A DNA stretch of 64,000 nucleotides from Halorubrum sp. BV1 (lineage in GTDB: Archaea > Halobacteriota > Halobacteria > Halobacteriales > Haloferacaceae): contig NZ_JQKV01000008.1 of assembly GCF_000746205.1 (NCBI RefSeq), positions 1 through 64,000 on the forward strand. The letters run 5' to 3'. Below, one piece after another: positions 33,882 to 42,540 of the stretch (positions within the stretch are counted from its first letter, which is position 1; each line of letters starts with the position of its first letter). Position numbers and translations under genes: made by a program. The notes beneath the pieces are model-generated. The model did no database searches. It had not been told where the DNA came from and saw nothing but the letters and a program-made list of their open reading frames with translations.

Positions 33882-35354
33882 TCAGAACACGTCCTCACTT
33901 TGGATCGTCCCGTCTCGCTCCGTGCCGCGGACGGTGATCTCCTCGCCGAGCCGGAGATTCGCATCCGTCTCGATGCGTTTGGTCTGTTGGCCGTCGTCTA
34001 CCACGACCGGATCCCCGGTCTGGACTACCGTCCCGGTGAATTCGACCTCGTCGCCGTCCCCGCGCTCTGCTGTCGCCGCCGCCGCACCGCCGTTGACGGC
34101 CGCACCGTCTGTAACGCTCCCTGTGTTCTCACCGGCGTCGCCCTCGTCGGCAGCGCCGCCGAACGCGTCGAGACCGGTTTCGTTTTCACCCGAACGGACG
34201 CCGCCGGCTTCCGACCCGCTCGACACACCGTCCGCCGTCGCGCTCGCGTCTCCGTCGAGCACGGCGACCGTTGACCGCCAGTTTGCCGACGCTTCGAGAT
34301 CGTCTTGCCACCCGTCTTGGATCTCGACGTCGGTGAAGACGACGCGGTCGGCCAGATCGATGTCGCGGTCGGCCTTGTCGCCCCAGAGCGCGACGCGGAT
34401 CTCGCCCGTCTCGTCTTTGATCCGGACGTTCCGGACCTGTCCCTCGCTGCCGTCGTCGCGGTCGAACGTCCGCGTCGGGTCCGTCTCGATGACCCCGCCG
34501 CCGATGTCGACGGTCTGTCCGATCTCCACGTCGGCGATGTCGACCGTCTCCGGGACGTACTCCACGTCCTCGTCGACGCGCTCGACGGTGCCGCGGTCGC
34601 CGACGTGTAGCTCCAAGTCCCCGTCGCGCTCGCGGACGTAGCCGTCGCCGACCTCGACGACCTCGCCGGCCGCGAACTCGTCTGCGAGGTCGGCTTTGCC
34701 GTCCCACAGGGTGACGCGCACGCGGCCGGTCTCGTCGCCGACGGTGAGATTGGCGACGCGCCCCTCGCTGCCGTCGTCGCGGTCGAACGTCCGGACCGCG
34801 TCCGTATCGAGCACCTGCCCGACGAGGTCGACGTCGGAGGCTCCGAGCGAGAGGTCCTCGACGTGGTAGGTGTCGAGCACCTGCACGTCGACCTCGGCGT
34901 CCTCGTCGGGCTCGACCTTGTCCGCGCTCACTTCGAGCCCGCTGTACCCCTCCTTCGGCCGGCCCATCACGCGGAGGACCTGCCCGACTTCGAGTTCGTC
35001 CTGCGCCGCCGCCGCCATGTCGTCCCAGAGCGCGACCCGGACCGACCCGGACGCGTCCGCCACGTCGATGTTACAGACGCGCCCCTCATCGGCCTCTTCG
35101 TCGTCGCGGTCGAACGTCCGGACGTCGCCGATAGATGTCACCTTCCCGAGGAATTTCACGTCGTTCATGCCGGGTTCGATGTCGGCTATCGTGTCGGCCT
35201 CCTCGTCGCGGAGTTCGTGGGCGATGAGCATCGCGGCGGTCTCATCGTCGGCGAGCCCGCCCATCTGCTCGACTTTGTCCTCGACGGCCGCCTCGAACTC
35301 CTCGAACTCGACGTCGGTGTCGAGATCCTCGTAGACGTCCTCTATCACTCCCAT
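33882..35354 (-). CDS. rpa2: Replication protein A, RPA2 type, multi-OB
   Basis: 490 residues with three OB folds that share the signature RTFDRDD (about 75-165, 170-265 and 275-380), an acidic, Ser/Gly-rich linker, and a small C-terminal OB-like segment (VEFTGTVVQTGDPVVVDDGQ). This is the major ssDNA-binding protein of haloarchaea, needed in replication and repair. ATG at 35354 (MGVIEDVYEDLDTD) is chosen; a minus-strand TATA-like CTTATC about 30 bp upstream (35384-35391) fits a leaderless start. The order rpa2-histone-deacetylase appears conserved in haloarchaea. Confidence 0.93.
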   Translation of the reverse strand: MGVIEDVYEDLDTDVEFEEFEAAVEDKVEQMGGLADDETAAMLIAHELRDEEADTIADIEPGMNDVKFLGKVTSIGDVRTFDRDDEEADEGRVCNIDVADASGSVRVALWDDMAAAAQDELEVGQVLRVMGRPKEGYSGLEVSADKVEPDEDAEVDVQVLDTYHVEDLSLGASDVDLVGQVLDTDAVRTFDRDDGSEGRVANLTVGDETGRVRVTLWDGKADLADEFAAGEVVEVGDGYVRERDGDLELHVGDRGTVERVDEDVEYVPETVDIADVEIGQTVDIGGGVIETDPTRTFDRDDGSEGQVRNVRIKDETGEIRVALWGDKADRDIDLADRVVFTDVEIQDGWQDDLEASANWRSTVAVLDGDASATADGVSSGSEAGGVRSGENETGLDAFGGAADEGDAGENTGSVTDGAAVNGGAAAATAERGDGDEVEFTGTVVQTGDPVVVDDGQQTKRIETDANLRLGEEITVRGTERDGTIQSEDVF

Positions 35355-35659
35355 ACGCGTACCTCCTCGGTTGTCGAGCCCGCCGATAAGCGTTGTCCTT
35401 GCCGGGGTCTCGCGGCCGAACCACTCCCCGGTCTCGGTCGCCTCCGCGGCGGCGTTCTCGCGGGTCGAACCTTCGTCATATCCGTTCGTGGTCCCCGCCG
35501 ATACAAAAGGTGTGCAGTCCGGCTCGACGACTCGTGCCTGCCGGCTGCCGCACCGGTCTCCGCCTCGGACAGCGCGCCGACCCACGGCGCGTGCGACCGT
35601 TCGCCACAGGACACACGGACCGTAACCGTCTTAAGTTCCACCGCGGTACGTCGTATTGA

Positions 35660-35732
35660 GTCCTGGTAGGGTAGTGGACTATCCTCTTGGCTTGCGGAGC
35701 CAGGGACCGGAGTTCAAATCTCCGTCAGGACG
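35660..35732 (+). tRNA. tRNA-Arg (GCG)
   Basis: 73 nt with acceptor GTCCTGG/TCAGGAC, anticodon stem TTGGC/GCCAG around TTGCGGA (anticodon GCG), a four-base variable loop and a T loop TTCAAAT. Discriminator G, no intron. Its 3' half is partly repeated about 228 bp downstream. Confidence 0.94.
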
Positions 35733-35937
35733 TTCACTTTGCGGCTGTCTCACTTCGTTCGACAGCCGCTGCGTTCACGCCCTGACGTGCCCTGCGCTCG
35801 CTCGTTCGCGGCTTCGCCGCTCACCTTCGAGGGCTCCCTTCGGTCGCCCTCGCACCGCTCGCGCAGGACTCCGCGGAGATTTGAGCAGAAACGTCGCAGC
35901 TAGGAGCGAACGCAGTGAGCGACCGGATCGTCTTTGC

Positions 35938-35966
35938 GAGTTCAAATCTCCGTCAAGACGCTCACT
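35938..35966 (+). repeat. Decayed copy of the tRNA-Arg 3' end
   Basis: GAGTTCAAATCTCCGTCA and the next bases repeat 35710-35738 with two substitutions. About 60-70 bp downstream of each copy, the bases TTCACG followed shortly by TGACGTGCCC also recur (near 35773 and 36007), so the duplication covers the tRNA end and its flank. The 397-bp space 35733-36129 otherwise holds no recognisable gene. Its base composition is mixed and it contains several GC-rich dyads. It is a likely scar of integration at the tRNA, or of unequal recombination. Confidence 0.6.
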
Positions 35967-36129
35967 TCATGCAGACGCTCCGCTCTGCGGACCGCCTGCT
36001 TCGCCGTTCACGTCTGACGTGCCCCACGCCTGTGTGTGTGGGCGCACGTCAGGCTGTTTTCAGGGACCAGTGTGTCCTACATGCTTCCTCGTAGGGCGTT
36101 CAGAAATCAGGCAGAGTGGGGTGGGCCAC

Positions 36130-36558
36130 TCACCGAATGACCGTCACAGGCACTTGTGAACGGCGAGTGACCGACTCGGCGACGCTTCCCAACAGGACGC
36201 GAGTTGCTCCGCTCCGGCCGTGGCTTCCAATGACGACGTGGTCAATATCGTGGTCGTCGATGTATTCCACTATCGAGCGGTCAACATCTCCGACGACGTA
36301 CTCCGTCTCAATGCTCACGCCGCGTTTGGCGACCCGTTCGCTCATCTCGGCGAGCAACTCTTCGGCAGTGTCCTCGTGACTCTCAACCACGTCGCTGTAC
36401 GTGGCGGCCCCCTCGATGCCCATGGCGGCGCTAAATTCTGAAGGGTCGACGACGTGCAACGCCGTGATGCTGGCATCGGGATAGTTCTCGACTGCGAAGT
36501 CAAGGGCGTCGATCGCCGGATCCGAATCGTCTACCGGAACTAGGATGTGTTCCACCAT
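36130..36558 (-). CDS. Universal stress protein (UspA family)
   Basis: 142 residues (MVEHILVPVDDSDPAIDALD). The ATP-binding loop G-2x-G-9x-GS is present as GSHGRSGATRVLLGS near the C terminus. It is a cytoplasmic nucleotide-binding stress protein of undefined target. A minus-strand TATA box (TTTATATG, about 36583-36590) puts the start of transcription at the ATG at 36558. Its codon use and AT content differ slightly from its neighbours, and it sits beside the tRNA-Arg scar, which hints at acquisition (weak). Confidence 0.9.
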   Translation of the reverse strand: MVEHILVPVDDSDPAIDALDFAVENYPDASITALHVVDPSEFSAAMGIEGAATYSDVVESHEDTAEELLAEMSERVAKRGVSIETEYVVGDVDRSIVEYIDDHDIDHVVIGSHGRSGATRVLLGSVAESVTRRSQVPVTVIR

Positions 36559-36747
36559 GTGCGTCGATTGACTCCAATCTATCATATAAATTGGTTAACT
36601 TCTCAGCATTCGGGAATTGGTGGCTTGGATGCGACACACGCTCCGTCTCTTGTATGTGGCCCCTGACAGCGCGTGGTGAGAACGTGCGTGTGTCGTATCC
36701 TATGCCGCGCTAGACAGACCAATCGGCGAGCACCGCGGATCGCGTCT

Positions 36748-38604
36748 CTAATCGTGCGGGTGGAACCGGTTCATTGCTTTCCTGACTGCGTCAGCGTCGC
36801 CCACAAAGGTGACGTGGTCGCCGCGTTCGATCACGCGGTCGGCCGACGGGACGTGGTTTTCGCCGTCTCGGCTGACGACGGCGACGAACGCCCCGTCGGG
36901 GATCTCCGAGTTGAGGTCTCGGATCGTCTTGCCGGCGATGCCCCCGGCGGTCACGGCGACTTCCTGTACGTCGTGGTCGTCGCCGAGCTCGTTCATCCAG
37001 TGAGCCAGCGCCGGCCGCTCGATCTCGTCGTCGATCGCCACCGCCGTCGCTGTCGCCGAGTCGATCGGCGTCACGCCGACGCTCTCGAAGGCGTCGACGT
37101 TCGTCGGGTCGTTCACTCGGGCGTACACCGCGTCGACGCCGAACTTCGTCTTCGCGAGCTGACACGCGAGCAGGTTGATGTCGTCGTCTGCCGTCGTCGC
37201 GACGAACCGCTTCGCCTCGTCAACGCGCGCGCCGTGCAGCGTCTCCGCGTCGCTGCCGTCGCCCTCGTACACGGTGAACCCGTCCGCCCGCGTTCGTTTG
37301 AGTTCGTCACCGTCGCGTTCGACGATGACGACGTACTCGCCGCGATTCTCCAGTCGTGTGGCGAGCGCCCGGCCGACCCGACCGCCGCCGACGATTATGG
37401 TGCGCATTGGTGTCACTCCGAGAGTGTCGCCGATCTGTCGCGCGAGCCCGGCCTCGATCGCGACCGTCGCGAAGATGACGGCGAACACCGTCCCGACGAG
37501 CAGCTGTCCCGCCGCGAGGTTCCCCGCCAACTCCAACTCGATCGCGAACAGTGTGGCCACGCTCGCCGGGATGATTCCCCGAGGCCCGACGCTCGCGATG
37601 AACAGCCGCTCGGCCCGCGTGAACCGCTCGACGCCGGCGGTCGCGATGAACGCGCCCAGCGGACGGAGAACGAGCATGATGACGGCCACGAGCGCGACCG
37701 CGCCGAGGCCGAGGCTGCGGATCGCGGCCACGTCGATAAGCGCGGCCAGCGAGATGAAGACGAACGACAGCACGATGAGCGTCGTGTTCTGTGCGAACCG
37801 CTCTATCTCCTCGCGGTTGTCGATATCGAGGTTCCCGAGCAGCATCCCGCTCGTCGCCGCGGCCGCGATCCCGGCCTCGGCGGCGACGACTTCCGCGGCC
37901 GCGAAGGAGCCGACCGCCGCCGCCAACACGAGGAACTGCGAGGCCTGCACGTCCCGTTCGGGAACGAGATCGCTTTCCAAAAGCAGGTAGATGCTCGCCG
38001 TCGCCAGCACGCCCGCCGCCACGCCGACGCCGAACCGCTGGAGGAACGCGCCGATCGTCGCTTGGATTCCGAGGTCGTCGAGAAGCAGCGTCTCGAAGAT
38101 CACCACTGCGACGATCGCGGCTGTCACGTCGTTGATTATTCCCTCCGTTTCGAGCGCCGTCGCGACGTGGTCTCTGACGCGGACGACGTCGAGGATCGGC
38201 GTGATGACTGTCGGCCCGGTCGCCACGAGCAACGCGCCGATGAGCAGTGCGATCTCCCAGCTCGCCCCCTCGAAGGTCCGGACCGCGACCGCCGTCCCGA
38301 TGAACATCACGAGGGCGCTGACCGTCACGAGCCGGAGCGACACCGTCGACGCGCGGCGGATCCGGTCGAGTTCGAGGGCGAACGCGCCCTCGAAGACGAT
38401 GACCGCGACGCTGAGCCCGACGATGATCTCCAAGCCGCTCCCGAACGTTTCGAGCGTCACGATCCCCAGTACCTCCGGTCCCAACACCACGCCGATGGCG
38501 AGATAGAAGATGACACTCGGAACCCGCAGGCGGTGCGCGAGCAGTTGCACCGCGAGCCCCGAGACCAGTATCGTCGCGATAACCGGCAGTAGGCTGCTCG
38601 ACAC
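36748..38604 (-). CDS. Cation/proton antiporter (CPA) with C-terminal TrkA-N and TrkA-C domains
   Basis: About 618 residues. Residues 1-390 are a Kef/NhaP-type exchanger with about 12-13 membrane helices (LGPEVLG, GPTVITPILDV, SVGPRGIIPASVATL). From M400 (MRTIIVGGGRVGRALATRLE) a TrkA-N NAD(H)-binding domain begins, followed by a TrkA-C domain (about 535-615). It exchanges K+ or Na+ for protons under nucleotide control. The start is uncertain: no ATG precedes the first helix. GTG at 38604 (giving SSSLLPVIATI) fits best; longer readings add a basic, non-membrane tail back to 38748. Confidence 0.88.
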   Translation of the reverse strand: MSSSLLPVIATILVSGLAVQLLAHRLRVPSVIFYLAIGVVLGPEVLGIVTLETFGSGLEIIVGLSVAVIVFEGAFALELDRIRRASTVSLRLVTVSALVMFIGTAVAVRTFEGASWEIALLIGALLVATGPTVITPILDVVRVRDHVATALETEGIINDVTAAIVAVVIFETLLLDDLGIQATIGAFLQRFGVGVAAGVLATASIYLLLESDLVPERDVQASQFLVLAAAVGSFAAAEVVAAEAGIAAAATSGMLLGNLDIDNREEIERFAQNTTLIVLSFVFISLAALIDVAAIRSLGLGAVALVAVIMLVLRPLGAFIATAGVERFTRAERLFIASVGPRGIIPASVATLFAIELELAGNLAAGQLLVGTVFAVIFATVAIEAGLARQIGDTLGVTPMRTIIVGGGRVGRALATRLENRGEYVVIVERDGDELKRTRADGFTVYEGDGSDAETLHGARVDEAKRFVATTADDDINLLACQLAKTKFGVDAVYARVNDPTNVDAFESVGVTPIDSATATAVAIDDEIERPALAHWMNELGDDHDVQEVAVTAGGIAGKTIRDLNSEIPDGAFVAVVSRDGENHVPSADRVIERGDHVTFVGDADAVRKAMNRFHPHD

Positions 38605-38886
38605 GTCTACGTCGAATACGCTTTCCCGGTTAGGTGTACTGGTTGGGTACTTCCTCCTCCGAGACGATCCCGATCGTTGGGCTAGTCGGATATCGTCTCG
38701 CCGGCCGAACCGTCTCGCCGGTGTTGGTGTTTTCGCATAAAAACACACGTTCAGACGGTATATCCTCGGATCGGTGCTCGTCGTCCGAACGCGCGACGAG
38801 CCGAATCGCGGTGGTCCCGACGACGCGACCGCCGAGTCCGTGACCCGATCGATTAAAGTTCGCTTGTGCTAATCAGTCGCTAGTAG

Positions 38887-38982
38887 ATGTACTCGACCCC
38901 ACCGCGGGCGACGGCCGTGGACGCCGGACGCGGGCGTTGCCGGCGCGGCAGCGGACTCGGAGGTGCGGCGTGTCCGGCGTGA
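38887..38982 (+). CDS. Candidate 31-residue leaderless leader ORF overlapping cobT
   Basis: ATG at 38887 opens 31 codons (MYSTPPRATAVDAGRGRCRR and on) ending TGA at 38980-38982, inside the start of cobT. A TATA-like ATTAAAGT (38852-38859) predicts transcription from near 38882, so this would be read from the mRNA 5' end. The GGAGG used by cobT lies within it. The peptide is basic, Cys-containing and unrecognised. It may be only a leader, or chance. Confidence 0.3.
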   Translation: MYSTPPRATAVDAGRGRCRRGSGLGGAACPA

Positions 38983-40025
38983 CTCTCGTCGTCGTCGCCG
39001 GGACGACGGAGACGGCCGCGATCGACGGAATAAGCGCCGCGGGTGCCGATCCGGAGCTGCGGACGCACACGCCGAGCGCCGACCTCGAGATCGTCGCCGA
39101 CGGTCGTCCCGCGCCCGACTCCCCCGTCCCGGTCAGCCCGTCGGGGTGTCCGACGCCCGCGGTCGTCACGCGGGCGGTGAGAGAGCGAGTCGGATTCGAC
39201 GTCGTCGGCGTCGACGCCGGCCTCGAAGTTCCGACCGACGCGCCGGTCCGCGGCGTCGGAGCCGTCCCCGGCGGCGACGTGCGCGATCGCGAGCCGGTTC
39301 CGGACGCCGCCGCTGTCTTCGAGAACGCACGCGAGCTGGCCCCCGAGGTCGCTACCGGCGGGGACGGCGCGGGGGCGACCGACGAGCTCCTCGTCGCCGA
39401 GACGATCCCGGGCGGCACGACCACCGCGCTCGGCGTGTTGACCGCGCTCGGCGAGCGCCCCGTCGTCTCCTCGTCGCTCGCGGCCAACCCCCTCGAACGG
39501 AAGCGCGCAGCCGTCGAGGCGGGGCTCGCCGCGAGCGACCTCTCGTCCGGCGACGCCGCGGGCGACCCCCTCGACGCGGTGCGGCTAATGGGTGACCCGG
39601 TGCTCGCCGCCGCCGCGGGGCTCGTGGTCGGCGCGCTCGACGCCGGGCGAGACGTGACGCTCGCGGGCGGCACCCAGCTCGCCGCCGTCGCGGCGCTGGC
39701 GCGGCACGCTGGCGTCGACCGGCGGCTCCCGCTCGCGACGACGTCGTTCGTCGCTGACGATCCGACCGCCGACGTGGCGGGACTCGCCGCCGACCTCGAG
39801 TTGTCGCTCACCGCGACGGACCCCGAGTTCGGGTCGAGCGACCACCCCGCGATGGCGGCGTACGCCCGCGGCGAGGCGAAGGAGGGCGTCGGCATGGGCG
39901 GCGCGTTGGCGCTCGCCGACCGCGCGGGCGTCTCGACTGCGGCCGTGCGAGACCGCGTCGCGGCGATCACCGACCGGCTGCTGGCCGAGCGAGAAGCGGC
40001 GGACGCGGCCGGGGGCACGCGATGA
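38970..40025 (+). CDS. cobT: Nicotinate-nucleotide-dimethylbenzimidazole phosphoribosyltransferase-like CobT (archaeal type)
   Basis: 351 residues (TLVVVAGTTETAAIDGISAA). The Gly-rich segments AETIPGGTTTALGVLTALG and TLAGGTQLAAVAALARH are typical of CobT. It makes alpha-ribazole phosphate, the lower ligand of cobalamin, from nicotinate mononucleotide and the base. GTG at 38970 has GGAGG six bases upstream; GTG at 38979 is possible. It is the first large gene of the B12 cluster and its stop overlaps the cbiA ATG. Confidence 0.9.
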   Translation: MSGVTLVVVAGTTETAAIDGISAAGADPELRTHTPSADLEIVADGRPAPDSPVPVSPSGCPTPAVVTRAVRERVGFDVVGVDAGLEVPTDAPVRGVGAVPGGDVRDREPVPDAAAVFENARELAPEVATGGDGAGATDELLVAETIPGGTTTALGVLTALGERPVVSSSLAANPLERKRAAVEAGLAASDLSSGDAAGDPLDAVRLMGDPVLAAAAGLVVGALDAGRDVTLAGGTQLAAVAALARHAGVDRRLPLATTSFVADDPTADVAGLAADLELSLTATDPEFGSSDHPAMAAYARGEAKEGVGMGGALALADRAGVSTAAVRDRVAAITDRLLAEREAADAAGGTR

Positions 40026-41350
40026 GGGGCGTCGTCCTCGGCGGCGTCAGTTCGGGGGTGGGCAAGACCGTCGCCGCGCTCGCGGCGATCCGCGCGCTCT
40101 CCGCCGCCGGCCACGCGGTCCAGCCGGCGAAGGCGGGCCCGGACTTCATCGATCCGAGCCACCACGCGCAGGTGGCGGGCCGGCCCTCGCGCACGCTCGA
40201 CCTGTGGCTGCAGGGGGAGGCGGGCCTCCGTCGGAACTACGCCCGCGGCGAGGGAGACATCTGCGTCGTCGAGGGCGTCATGGGACTGTACGACGGCGAC
40301 AAATCGAGCACGGCCGCCGTCGCCGAGGCGCTCGACCTCCCGGTGGTGCTCGTCGTCGACGCGAGCGCCGGCATGGAGAGCGTCGCCGCGACCGCGCTCG
40401 GCTTTCGGACGTACGCGGAGCGCGCCGGCCGCGACGTCGACGTCGTCGGCGTGATCGCCCAGCGCGCCCACGGCGGCCGGCACGCCCGGGGGATTCGTGA
40501 GGCGCTCCCCGACGAGCTGACGTACTTCGGTCGGATCCCCCCCCGCGACGACCTGGAGATCCCGGAGCGGCACCTCGGGCTCCACATGGGCGAGGAGTCG
40601 CCGCTCTCCGAGGACGCGCTCGACGCGGCCGCCGCGGAGATTCGAACCGAGCGGCTCGTCGACGTCGCTCGGGAGCCGACGGTGCCGGCCGATTCGGGCG
40701 ACGCGGACGCCACCCTTGAGGAGCCACCGACGGCCGCCGGCGACCGTCCGCGCGTCGCGCTCGCCCGCGATGAGGCCTTCCGGTTCGTCTACCCGGCCAC
40801 CGTCGAACGGATGCGCGAGCACGCGACCGTCGTCCCCTTCGAACCCACCGCCGGCGACCCGCTTCCCCCCTGCGAGGGCGTCTACCTCCCCGGCGGCTAC
40901 CCCGAGAATCACGCCGCGGCGCTGGCCGAGGGGCCGGCGCTCTCGGACGTCGCCGACGCGGCCGCGGACGGGACGCCTGTCCTCGGCGAGTGCGGCGGGC
41001 TGATGGCGCTCGCCGAGTCGCTGACCACCGTCGACGGCGACGCACACCAGATGGCGGGCGCGCTCCCGGCTGACGTGACGATGCGCGAGCGGTATCAGGC
41101 GCTCGACCACGTCGAACTGCGCGCGACCCGGGACGCGCCGACCGCCGCGTCGGGCGAGACGCGCCGCGGCCACGAGTTCCACTACTCGTCGGCCGAGGTC
41201 GCCGCCGATGCGCGGTTCGCCTTCGAGGTCGAGCGCGGAACCGGCGTCGACGGCGACCGCGACGGGCTGATCGAACATCGAACGCTCGGAACGTACTGTC
41301 ACCTCCACCCCGAGGGCGGAGCGTTCGACGCGTTCCTCGACGGACTGTGA
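40022..41350 (+). CDS. cbiA: Cobyrinate a,c-diamide synthase
   Basis: 442 residues. The N-terminal P-loop-like GVSSGVGKTVAALA (8-21) binds ATP. The C-terminal class I glutamine amidotransferase domain has the nucleophile in LGECGGLMAL and a histidine triad region near GHEFHYS. It amidates cobyrinate at positions a and c using glutamine. ATG overlaps cobT by ATGA, so translation is coupled. Confidence 0.94.
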   Translation: MRGVVLGGVSSGVGKTVAALAAIRALSAAGHAVQPAKAGPDFIDPSHHAQVAGRPSRTLDLWLQGEAGLRRNYARGEGDICVVEGVMGLYDGDKSSTAAVAEALDLPVVLVVDASAGMESVAATALGFRTYAERAGRDVDVVGVIAQRAHGGRHARGIREALPDELTYFGRIPPRDDLEIPERHLGLHMGEESPLSEDALDAAAAEIRTERLVDVAREPTVPADSGDADATLEEPPTAAGDRPRVALARDEAFRFVYPATVERMREHATVVPFEPTAGDPLPPCEGVYLPGGYPENHAAALAEGPALSDVADAAADGTPVLGECGGLMALAESLTTVDGDAHQMAGALPADVTMRERYQALDHVELRATRDAPTAASGETRRGHEFHYSSAEVAADARFAFEVERGTGVDGDRDGLIEHRTLGTYCHLHPEGGAFDAFLDGL

Positions 41351-41352
41351 CG

Positions 41353-42540
41353 ATGTCCGCCGTCTCCGCGCTCGGTCTCGCGCTCGCCTCGTCCGGCCCC
41401 GCGCTCGCCTCGCCCCCTTCCGCTCTCCCGCTCGCTCCGGTTCGCTCCGGAGTCGCCTCCGCGATCGCCGCGCTCGGGCTCGCCGTCGCGGCCGACCTCG
41501 CGGTCGGCGAGCCTCCGACCCGTCTCCACCCTGTTGCGTGGTTCGGCTCGCTCGTCGGCCGAGTCGACCGCGAGTGGGGTCGGCCTCGCCTCGTCGGCGT
41601 CGCGGTCGCGGTCGCGTTCCCGCTCGCAGCCGCGGTCGCGCTCGGCGGTCTCGTCGCGGTCGCGGCGGAGTTCGGCCCGCGGACGGCCGGGAGTTCGGTC
41701 CTCGCTATCGTCGTCGCGGCCGGTATCCTCTCTGCGAGCGCGAGCCTCCGGATGCTGCTCGACGTCACGGCGGACGTGGTCGCCGCGACCGAGACGGACC
41801 CGGCGGCCGCCCGCGAGTCGGTCCGCGCGCTCGTCGGCCGGGACTTGGCAGCGCTCTCGCCCGCCCAGATCCGGAGCGCGGCCGTCGAGAGCGCGACGGA
41901 GAACCTCGCCGACGGGTTTGTCGCGCCCCTGTGGTGGTTCGCGGTCGGGACCACCCTCGGCGCGGTTCTCGACGCGCTTGCCGCGCCGGTCGGCACCGTC
42001 CCTTCGACCTCGCTTGCATCCTCGACCTCGCTTGCATCCTCGACCTCGCTTGCATCCTCGGCGTCGCTCGCGCTCCCGACCTCGCTGGTCCTTCCGCTCG
42101 GGGTCGCCGCCGCGGTCTGGATCAAGGGAGTGAACACGCTCGACTCCATGCTCGGCTACCGGACGAAGCCGATCGGCTGGGCGAGCGCGCGGCTCGACGA
42201 TCTCGCCATGTACCTCCCCGCCCGCGCGAGCGCCGGGTGTCTCGCGGTCGCCGCGCTCGCGGTCGGCGGCACCCCTCTCCGCGACGTGCTCAGACGCGCC
42301 CGGTCGTGGGCGCGAGAGCCTGCCTCGCCGAACTCGGGGTGGCCGATGGCGGTCGGCGCGGCCGCCCTCGACGTGCGGCTCGAAAAGCCCGGGAACTACG
42401 CGCTGAATCCCGCCGTCGACCCACCGACCGCGGCCGACGGCGAGCGCGCGGTGCGGCTCGTCGGCGCGGCCGGCGGCGTCGCGGTCGCGGCGACGGCCGG
42501 GTGGCTGCTCGCGCTCGCGGGGGTGACGGCGTGGCTCTGA
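41353..42540 (+). CDS. cbiB: Adenosylcobinamide-phosphate synthase CbiB
   Basis: About 395 residues of an integral membrane enzyme that joins aminopropanol phosphate (or ethanolamine) to cobyric acid. Family marks: ADLAVGEPPTRLHPVAWFG, ESATENLADGFVAPLWWFA and NTLDSMLGYRTKPIGWASAR. A species-specific insert of STSLAS repeats (encoded by 42004-42057) sits between two membrane segments. Start ATG at 41353, or GTG at 41347 overlapping the cbiA stop. Its end overlaps cobS by 10 bp. Confidence 0.93.
   Translation: MSAVSALGLALASSGPALASPPSALPLAPVRSGVASAIAALGLAVAADLAVGEPPTRLHPVAWFGSLVGRVDREWGRPRLVGVAVAVAFPLAAAVALGGLVAVAAEFGPRTAGSSVLAIVVAAGILSASASLRMLLDVTADVVAATETDPAAARESVRALVGRDLAALSPAQIRSAAVESATENLADGFVAPLWWFAVGTTLGAVLDALAAPVGTVPSTSLASSTSLASSTSLASSASLALPTSLVLPLGVAAAVWIKGVNTLDSMLGYRTKPIGWASARLDDLAMYLPARASAGCLAVAALAVGGTPLRDVLRRARSWAREPASPNSGWPMAVGAAALDVRLEKPGNYALNPAVDPPTAADGERAVRLVGAAGGVAVAATAGWLLALAGVTAWL
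42004..42057 (+). repeat. 18-bp x3 perfect tandem repeat in cbiB
   Basis: TCGACCTCGCTTGCATCC occurs three times without change, encoding STSLAS repeats, followed by a diverged fourth copy. The unit is a multiple of three, so expansion keeps frame. It is likely a loop insertion tolerated by the membrane protein. Confidence 0.85.

Noticed and set aside
35733..36129. A gene in the spacer after tRNA-Arg
   Set aside because: The plus-strand open frame here runs through the tRNA and its decayed copy and has no family likeness or start signal.
38873..38970. Cobalamin riboswitch upstream of cobT
   Set aside because: The leader is under 100 nt and lacks a recognisable B12 box or multi-arm fold; such riboswitches are rare in archaea.
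38873..41308. Long minus-strand open frame (811 codons) over cobT and cbiA
   Set aside because: GC-rich genes leave stop-free shadows. The plus-strand proteins have clear family motifs, and this frame is Arg/Ala/Ser low-complexity with no likeness to any domain.
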